Assembly (NCBI RefSeq): GCF_014191725.1
Contig: NZ_JACHWZ010000022.1
Coordinates: forward strand, 30,432-94,431
Direction of reading: 5' to 3'
Length of the DNA stretch: 64,000 nucleotides
From: Microbulbifer rhizosphaerae
GTDB taxonomy: Bacteria; Pseudomonadota; Gammaproteobacteria; Pseudomonadales; Cellvibrionaceae
This document shows positions 57,363 through 64,000 of the stretch, piece by piece; the stretch's first letter is position 1; each line of letters begins with the position of its first letter. Position numbers and translations under genes: made by a program. The notes beneath the pieces are model-generated. The model made no database searches. It was not told where the DNA came from and saw nothing but the letters and a program-made list of their open reading frames with translations.

Positions 57363-60300
57363 CGGATACCTCCATTACTGCTAGCTTGCACTTCATAAAT
57401 AGTATTAGTTGCTTGCATATCAATATACACAAGGATATTTTCACTATAATTAATACTTGCCAACCTTGCAATATTTGGATTAAACGCATTTCCTGGGGCG
57501 ACATTTACAACGATGGCTGCCAATTTTTCAGTATTGAATCTTCCCCCTCCCCACGCTGCACCGACAGGTGCTCCATAACCAAGGGCCAAGTTCCAACCGT
57601 CTGCCCCTTCAAATGACGGACCAGTAGCATAGGTAAAATAAACTTCGGAGAGATCAAGCCAAAGAAATCCTGCCCACAGCTCCTCCCGATAAACTGGAGC
57701 TCCAATATTTTGACCAGAAAATGCTTCTGCCCAGTTCAACTCGTCAGGAAGCTCGTTTTTTAGACGAGGAATACTGTTTCGTAATTGACGTCCCGTATGA
57801 ATAGATCGTTCAAGAGCCTGTGTCATGCTATTAGCTTTACGCTGATATGGTTCTATCTTTTCTTCCTCTAAGAGCCTCGCAGCAGCGTTAAAAAACACCG
57901 CTAAAAATCCATAGCCTCCAAAACCTTTGTCGTCTCCGACCGGATCTTCTCCAGTTTCATTTAATGCCATAAAAAACGAGCCACTAAATGCTCCATTGGT
58001 AAAGTTTCCATCTGTCACTGAGCTCACTGATCCAGCACTAGAAGCATCAGCTATTTCAGCTCCTCCCCCAGAGGTCGGGATAGACATCATATTGGCAACG
58101 GCGGCCGCCGCATACAAGATTCCCGCGGCATTGTTACCATTACTAAAGGCGTTCGCGGCAGCGTCCATAGCCTCATAGGCATGCAGCATCTGGCTGGGAC
58201 CGCCAAACCACCAATTTCTTAATGCTGTACCCGCTCCCGGATAAAAATAGTCGAGAACAATAGACCCAATTACGACTATGCCATCTAGTATACTGGCTGC
58301 CGAATAGCCACTGGGGTCTATCGCATTCAGTGAATTGTTTAATGTATATGCATAGCGATTAAATGACTGCGTATAACTCGGGAACTGTATAAATGGGTCT
58401 GCCTGCATGAATCGGCCAAATCTAGCATCGTAGACCCTTCCGTTCATATGGACCAGGCCCACTTGGTCCAGCATTTCGTGGCCGGTGTAGCCTCTTGTCG
58501 TGAGGCTAGTGTCGAAACCGGTGAGATGTGCTTCGATCAGGTCGGTCCAGCCCTGGGCGTTCCTTCTCTGGCCCCAAGAGTCGAAGGAAAGTTCCTGAAT
58601 GACTGTACCGCTTTTGTCGGTGATTACGTCCACTGAACCTAGGTGATCCTTGTGCATGTAGTGGCTTTTTCGCTCGCCCCCTGCGATTGTGACCACGGCG
58701 CCGCCAGGCAGGTAGCGCTTGATCTCTTGGGTATCGCCGGGCTTCGTGATTATTTCGACATTGCCAATGTAGCGGGTTTCGACGACTTGACCACTGCTGT
58801 CGGTATCGACGCGTAGGTAGCGGCTTCGATCCGGCCCGTATTTAAACACGGTTGTGTGGCTATCTTTTGTAATGGTGAGCGGCTTGTCGAAGGTGCTGTA
58901 CTGCAAGCTTCGATTGTTGTCGCTGATCACATTGCCATTGGGGTCGTACACCAGAGAGTCGAGTATATTTTCACCTGTTTCGCCCGAGGTGACTTGGCAT
59001 AACGCATGTGGCCCGGCGGCTACCTCTTCAGCACACTGACTGCCGTAACGGTAGTGTCCCACGTCAGACTTGTAGGTGATATTGCCGAGTCCGTCGTAGT
59101 TCACCGTCTGGGCCGCGCGGCCGCTGACCTGGGCACTCTTCAGACGATTGAGGCCATCATACTGGAACTCCTCGAACAGATTCTTGTCACCGCTGCGGTT
59201 GCGGCGATTTTCCAGATTGCCAAGGTTGTCCCAATGGTAAGTGAGGTCCTGCACTTGACTGATGCCGAGTACCGACGCGGTCTGGTATTTGAGGCGGCCG
59301 GTGGCGGAGTCGTATTCCCGTCCAGTGACCACGCCGTTGCCCTGGCGAAATTTGGTGACGTTGCCGCGCTCGTCCATGGCGAGGACGGTGTAGAAGGTTT
59401 CCGCGCTGGCCTGGTTAATGTTTTCGGCGTCCACAACGGCTTGTAGGTAACCGTATTGGTTATAGACGTTCTCGATGGCGCTAGAGCGCCAAGTGCCGTC
59501 GCCGCCGGCATCGAATTGCTGGAAGACACGACCGTATTGATCGTAGGTCATCTTCTCGAAGTGGTCGTCGCCCTCCTGCAGAATATCGAAAGAGGTGACG
59601 GCGTCGCGGGGCCGACCGAAACCGTCGTAGCCGTGGATTTTGGTATAGCCGGATTCGATATCCATGACGTGATCAAGGGCACCGGGCGGGACCGATTCGT
59701 TCCATTGTGGACTGTTGTTGTAGATCCACTCGGTGTCGCCTTCGACGCTGCCGGCTGCACGGTAGTCTATGCGGCGCACCAAACGGCCGAGGCGATCGTA
59801 GCTGTTGTTCACCACTTGGCCCTTGGCATCCTTCTGCCATTTCAGTTCGCCGAAGCCGTTGTAGTGGTATTCCCAGGGTCTGGGATCGGGGTCTCCGTTA
59901 TGGATGAAGTTCCCACCCTTGTCTGGGTCCATCATCCAAATCTTGCGCCCGAGCTTGTCGTAACGCATCTCAGTGATCGGGCTCTGGGTGCTGTCCGATG
60001 CCTTTCTGGTGACAAAACGGAGGTTACCCAAGGCATTGTAACGGTATTCAATTTCGCCGCCGAGGTTGTCCCTAACGTAAATCAGTTCACCCTTGGCATT
60101 TTGGGTCTCCGTCTTGGTATGGCCCTCGGGGTTGACGGTGACGGTGGTGTAGCCCTCATAGTCCACATGGACGTCATGCGGGAGACCATTCGTGCCGGTG
60201 ATGCCGTTGTTGTTGAGAGTGCCCGGAAGGTCGGTACCCACGACGCGGCCGAGGAGGTCATAGTCCATAGCGGTCCAGTACCGGGCGCTCCCGGGACTGC

Positions 60301-63300
60301 CGCTGTAGGGCTCGGATTTGCGGGCGACGCGGCCCAGGTTATCGTACTCGGTGTCGGCGTAGACCCAACTGCCGTCGAAGCCGCGGGTGGCGCTGCGGGT
60401 TTCCCGGGCGAGGAGGTCAAGGCAGGTCAGGGATTCTGCGCCGCCGGCGCCTTTGACCGTCTGCTGGTAGGCGCTGTCCACGGGGCAGTGGCCGCCGGGG
60501 GCGGATAGCAACGTTATGCTGTGGGCGCCGGTCTGGGTGTATTCCAGAACCTTGCGGCCGAAGGCGTCGTACTCGAACAGGGTCTGGACGCCGGCGATGT
60601 CCTCCACCAGGGTGGGCAGGCCCAGAGCGTTGCGGTCCAGTACTCTGCTGGTTACCTGGCGGTAGGCGTTTTCCTCCGCTTCCAGATAGCGGCCCTGGCC
60701 GCCCTGGTAGGTCCAGCGGCTGCTGCGGGGCTCTTCGCCCGCAGTGGTCTGGGTGGCGGTTTCCTTGTTGCCGAAGTCGTCGTAGGTGTAGCGGGTGGTG
60801 AGTTCGAAGTCGGTGTCCGGTTCGATTTTCTCCCATTCGAGCAGGCCGGCTTCCGGGCCGCTGGAATAATAATCGAAGCGGCTGGTGCGCTCGACTTCAT
60901 CCGTTACGCCGTTTTCGGTACGGGTGTGGGTAACGGTCGTTTTCACCAGGCGACCCAGTTCCGGGTAGCCGGAGAGTTCGTGGTCGCTGTTGGCAAAGGT
61001 CAGGCTGCGGCCCTTGCCGTAGTCGTTCTGCGTATCGGTAATGAAAGTGTCGCCGTTGGCCGCCCGGGTGGTGACGGTGATTCCCTCGGGATTGCCGTGG
61101 TTGTCGTACTCGTTGACCGTGGTAACGGTCTTGAGCAATTCGCCCTGCGCAGCGCCGTTATTTTCCAGCGCATAGGACTGCTCGACACTTTCCGCCAACC
61201 AGGGCTGCAACGGACCCAATGCCGCACTGCCGTCCGCCAGCGCGGTGGACCGCCAGCCGGATTGCCAGGCCTTGCCGTTGGACTTTTTCAGCTTCCAGGT
61301 GTTGGTGGATCGGCTGAGCAGTTTATCGTCCTCGGTTTTCACCTCGGTGCTCAGGGGGTAGCCCTGGAAGGGGAAGTCCTGGCGATAAGTCGTGATGGTC
61401 TCGACACCGGTCTGCTCGTCGACGGTGCGCAGTTTCTCGAAGCCGAGCAGGCCGCGGCCGCCGGCCTGGAGTTTGGCTTGGGCGTAGTGGTAGCTGATGG
61501 CGCTCTTGGCAGAGGCATCCCCGGCAACGGGCGCGCTTCCGTCCATGCGGGTGACCACGTACATGGGGCCCATCAACTCCATCGTGGCAGAGAGTTTGCC
61601 CAGGCGATCTTCGCCGGTCCAGGGATCATTCAGGGCGCTGTAGAAGCTCTCGGTATCGGCCACCTGGAACTGGCTGCACCATTCCAGATCTACTTCCGGT
61701 TCGTAGTGGCAGCGGTTTTCGGTGGTGGTACCCAAAGCCAGGCGGGCATAGTGGCCGCTGTTGCTGAGGGAGCCGTAGCTGATTTCGGTTTCCGCGCCCA
61801 GGCCGTTGGTGATTTTTTCGATCACATTGACTGGGACTCGGAAGTCAGTGGCCGGGTAGAAGTAGGCCCGGTCGTCCTCAATGCGCGCATAGTCAGTGAC
61901 GCCGTCGCCGTCCATATCGGCGAACATATGTAGGGCGTGTTCATCACTACTGGTGGTGCGGAAGTCATCCACTCCTCCGAACTTCTGCTCAAGGCTGTAC
62001 CAGCGGCGGACCCGCAGTCGCCGGAGTTCCACATCGTGCCAGACCAAGTCCTGGGCACCGTCGTTGTCGTAGTCGAACCACTGCAGTTGGGCTTTTTCAG
62101 GCATGACGCCGAGGCTGACCGCGTTTTCAAAACCCTGGCCAGCATTCAGCCGGTAGCCGTAGCGGGCGCTGTCTTCCGGGAGTTCGTCCTCGTCTTCGCG
62201 GTCAATACCATCCTGCAGGATCAGATCGGCAAGGCCGTCGCCGTTGATGTCAACGACATGAACTTTTTGCTTGAGGTTCCCGTGGCGCTCGAGCGCATCG
62301 ACGCTAGAATCGCGATTTTTTGATTCGAAGTCTTCCCCAGACTGCCCGAAGTCCAGCAACTTGCCGCGGTTGACCAGCCGGTAACCACCCTGCGCATCGC
62401 CTTCGATGGATACCCGGTAGGCGCGGGTGTGTTGTTCCTGCAGCCAACCCGGCCGGCGACCTGTCCCCACCCGGGTCACTTTGGTGTCGAATAGGATCAG
62501 ATTGACGCGACCATCTCCGTTGAAGTCCCCAGCCGCGCTGGGGCTCAGATAATGCTCGCGGGACTGGTTGTCGGGGTCTTCCAGTGTCCAGGATTCCAGC
62601 CCCTGGACCGTCAGCGGCTCCTTGGCGGCAAAGCGGTAGTAGTGGTGGGAACTGATAGGTTCATTCGGATCTATCTCCATCAGCCAGTAGCCATCGCTGC
62701 TGACAGCATCGACCAGGCCGTCGCCGTTAATATCGATAAAGCACACGTCCTTGTCATCCAGACCCTCAGCCACCAAGTAGCTGCCGTCCAGCAGCCAAGT
62801 GTCGTTGCCTTGGGGGCGGGACAGAACGATGCGCCACTCCTCAGCCTTTTTCGCGTAGAAGGCCAGGTCGGCGCGGCCGTCGCCGTTGTAGTCCATCATT
62901 TCCCAGCGGTAGGGGTTCTTGCCCACATTGGCGGAGTCGCTGTGGGCGAGACGCTCGGGACCGAAGCCGTCCTCGGTGGCTAGGACGTATTTGAAGTACT
63001 GGTCGTGAACCTCGCCGTCCAGGTCCCAGTCCGGTTCCAGCCAGATCAGGTCCATGCGCCCGTCGCCGTTGATATCCGCCGGAAGCGCGCCCACCGCAGC
63101 GCGGTCTCGCTGGGTGCTGAGCGTTACGACATCCCGGGGGCTGGCAGCGAAGCTGCCGGGCAGGGGCAGACGCCAGTCGAAGACGGTATCAGGCTGGCAA
63201 AGGGTGCCGTTGGGGCCGGCACACTGGCGGATGCGTTCGAGGCGACTGAGGTTGTCGCGGGGATCGCTCAGGTATTCCAGTGTGTAGCGGCGCACTTCCT

Positions 63301-64000
63301 GCAGGCCATTGCCGCTGTCATTCTGCACGCGAATGCGGCTTAGGCGTTTTTTGGTTTGCAGCAGCTCGCCCGCCAGATAGCCGCTGATGGGATCTTGCCG
63401 ACCGTCGTAGTCGAACACCACCTTGGCACCGGCGCTGCCGCCGCTGGTGTAGGCGTAGCGGATTTCGCGGATGCGGTGGCCATCGCTGGTGGTATAAACA
63501 AATTCAATACCGTTTTCGGCGCTGTCCTCGAAGCGACTGATGGCCCAGGTGAGCGTGCCCTGCCCAGTGGTTTGTTTGGCACGGTTGCCACTGCCGTAGT
63601 AGCTGATGGAGCCGTCCTTGCGCTCGACGGTGAAGTAGGCCGGGTGCCCCGCTGTGCCACCGTGAGCTTTGATCAGGGCGAAGCTGTCGATTTCGGTGCG
63701 GTACAGACTACCGGGTTTACCGTAGGTACCCTCTTCAAGCGCCAGCAGCCGCTGGCCGTCCAGGCAGAAGCGGTCTTCGCTGCTCCAGGTGATGGCCTTG
63801 GCTTGGCCGTCCTGCCCCAAGGTCTGTCGGCAGCGGCTGATGGCGGAGAGGCCGCCCAGGGCCCAGCCGTGGCCCAGCAGGCCGTTGCCGCTCTGGCTGG
63901 AGTAGTTGAGGGAGAGTTCCGGGGCCACGCCGGCGGTGCCGGCGGGCAGGCTCAGGGGAATACTGTAGGTGGCCGCGCCGGATTCGTTGACGCGAAAGTC
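57329..64000 (-). CDS. Giant SpvB/Rhs-family polymorphic toxin, N terminus outside the window
   Basis: At least 2223 residues lie in the window and the frame is open past the right edge. The first visible residues, DFRVNESGAATYSIPLSLPA and then APELSLNYSSQSGNGLLGHGWALGGLSAISRC, are the SpvB/TcdB N-terminal signature. Several DINGDGxxDL calcium-binding-like FG-GAP/VCBS repeats follow (minus-strand region about 61800-63100). Many Rhs YD repeats such as RYTYDDFGNKETAT come next. The Rhs core GRFMQADPFIQFPSYTQSFNRYAYTLNNSLNAIDPSGY ends near 58306. The last 325 residues are unrelated AT-rich sequence, the presumed toxic tip, with no recognised catalytic motif. Confidence 0.9.
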   Translation of the reverse strand, partial: DFRVNESGAATYSIPLSLPAGTAGVAPELSLNYSSQSGNGLLGHGWALGGLSAISRCRQTLGQDGQAKAITWSSEDRFCLDGQRLLALEEGTYGKPGSLYRTEIDSFALIKAHGGTAGHPAYFTVERKDGSISYYGSGNRAKQTTGQGTLTWAISRFEDSAENGIEFVYTTSDGHRIREIRYAYTSGGSAGAKVVFDYDGRQDPISGYLAGELLQTKKRLSRIRVQNDSGNGLQEVRRYTLEYLSDPRDNLSRLERIRQCAGPNGTLCQPDTVFDWRLPLPGSFAASPRDVVTLSTQRDRAAVGALPADINGDGRMDLIWLEPDWDLDGEVHDQYFKYVLATEDGFGPERLAHSDSANVGKNPYRWEMMDYNGDGRADLAFYAKKAEEWRIVLSRPQGNDTWLLDGSYLVAEGLDDKDVCFIDINGDGLVDAVSSDGYWLMEIDPNEPISSHHYYRFAAKEPLTVQGLESWTLEDPDNQSREHYLSPSAAGDFNGDGRVNLILFDTKVTRVGTGRRPGWLQEQHTRAYRVSIEGDAQGGYRLVNRGKLLDFGQSGEDFESKNRDSSVDALERHGNLKQKVHVVDINGDGLADLILQDGIDREDEDELPEDSARYGYRLNAGQGFENAVSLGVMPEKAQLQWFDYDNDGAQDLVWHDVELRRLRVRRWYSLEQKFGGVDDFRTTSSDEHALHMFADMDGDGVTDYARIEDDRAYFYPATDFRVPVNVIEKITNGLGAETEISYGSLSNSGHYARLALGTTTENRCHYEPEVDLEWCSQFQVADTESFYSALNDPWTGEDRLGKLSATMELMGPMYVVTRMDGSAPVAGDASAKSAISYHYAQAKLQAGGRGLLGFEKLRTVDEQTGVETITTYRQDFPFQGYPLSTEVKTEDDKLLSRSTNTWKLKKSNGKAWQSGWRSTALADGSAALGPLQPWLAESVEQSYALENNGAAQGELLKTVTTVNEYDNHGNPEGITVTTRAANGDTFITDTQNDYGKGRSLTFANSDHELSGYPELGRLVKTTVTHTRTENGVTDEVERTSRFDYYSSGPEAGLLEWEKIEPDTDFELTTRYTYDDFGNKETATQTTAGEEPRSSRWTYQGGQGRYLEAEENAYRQVTSRVLDRNALGLPTLVEDIAGVQTLFEYDAFGRKVLEYTQTGAHSITLLSAPGGHCPVDSAYQQTVKGAGGAESLTCLDLLARETRSATRGFDGSWVYADTEYDNLGRVARKSEPYSGSPGSARYWTAMDYDLLGRVVGTDLPGTLNNNGITGTNGLPHDVHVDYEGYTTVTVNPEGHTKTETQNAKGELIYVRDNLGGEIEYRYNALGNLRFVTRKASDSTQSPITEMRYDKLGRKIWMMDPDKGGNFIHNGDPDPRPWEYHYNGFGELKWQKDAKGQVVNNSYDRLGRLVRRIDYRAAGSVEGDTEWIYNNSPQWNESVPPGALDHVMDIESGYTKIHGYDGFGRPRDAVTSFDILQEGDDHFEKMTYDQYGRVFQQFDAGGDGTWRSSAIENVYNQYGYLQAVVDAENINQASAETFYTVLAMDERGNVTKFRQGNGVVTGREYDSATGRLKYQTASVLGISQVQDLTYHWDNLGNLENRRNRSGDKNLFEEFQYDGLNRLKSAQVSGRAAQTVNYDGLGNITYKSDVGHYRYGSQCAEEVAAGPHALCQVTSGETGENILDSLVYDPNGNVISDNNRSLQYSTFDKPLTITKDSHTTVFKYGPDRSRYLRVDTDSSGQVVETRYIGNVEIITKPGDTQEIKRYLPGGAVVTIAGGERKSHYMHKDHLGSVDVITDKSGTVIQELSFDSWGQRRNAQGWTDLIEAHLTGFDTSLTTRGYTGHEMLDQVGLVHMNGRVYDARFGRFMQADPFIQFPSYTQSFNRYAYTLNNSLNAIDPSGYSAASILDGIVVIGSIVLDYFYPGAGTALRNWWFGGPSQMLHAYEAMDAAANAFSNGNNAAGILYAAAAVANMMSIPTSGGGAEIADASSAGSVSSVTDGNFTNGAFSGSFFMALNETGEDPVGDDKGFGGYGFLAVFFNAAARLLEEEKIEPYQRKANSMTQALERSIHTGRQLRNSIPRLKNELPDELNWAEAFSGQNIGAPVYREELWAGFLWLDLSEVYFTYATGPSFEGADGWNLALGYGAPVGAAWGGGRFNTEKLAAIVVNVAPGNAFNPNIARLASINYSENILVYIDMQATNTIYEVQASSNGGIRCYVISGNGSC

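Overview
The window is about 64 kb of a GC-rich gammaproteobacterial chromosome. Gene content and order (cbb3 oxidase, queA-tgt-secD-secF, holC-unknown-valS, a 13-gene nuo operon with a fused nuoCD, a GH20 chitobiase lipoprotein, TonB-dependent iron uptake) suggest a marine, polysaccharide-degrading member of the Cellvibrionales such as Microbulbifer. That genus guess is inference from layout and family content, not from a database match.

Layout. At 1-9.4 kb lie the start of ccoN (off the left edge), argG, pyrC, rnt, an AraC regulator with an azlCD amino-acid exporter, and a SWIM/SNF2 helicase followed by a 78-bp MITE-like element. At 9.4-13.0 kb is a Fur-controlled unit of siderophore receptor, PepSY protein and a tiny membrane protein. 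At 13.3-21.3 kb are a SulP transporter, secDF, tgt, queA and tRNA-Leu(CAA); yajC is missing from its usual place. At 21.4-29.5 kb are an AT-richer acyltransferase beside the tRNA, a GMC-rlmA-tadA-ion channel unit, a methyltransferase and the chitobiase. At 29.9-40.3 kb are an orphan secreted protein, an RDD protein, lptFG, pepA, holC, valS and a secreted metzincin-like protein with an altered zinc motif. At 40.6-56.1 kb is the full nuoA-N operon (complex I), interrupted between nuoI and nuoJ by a DUF559 nuclease gene flanked by inverted palindromic repeats. At 56.1-64 kb are a ferritin-like protein, a 7 x 7-bp tandem repeat, a putative immunity lipoprotein and a giant SpvB/Rhs polymorphic toxin that runs off the right edge.

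Several short palindromic repeat families are scattered between genes. In four places (queA, the DUF559 gene, nuoF and the methyltransferase at 25.9 kb) such a repeat supplies the end or stop codon of a protein. The most unusual unit is the DUF559 nuclease with its inverted repeat copies, precisely fitted into the nuo operon by overlapping start and stop codons. The second is the toxin with its AT-rich replaceable tip and overlapping lipoprotein partner.
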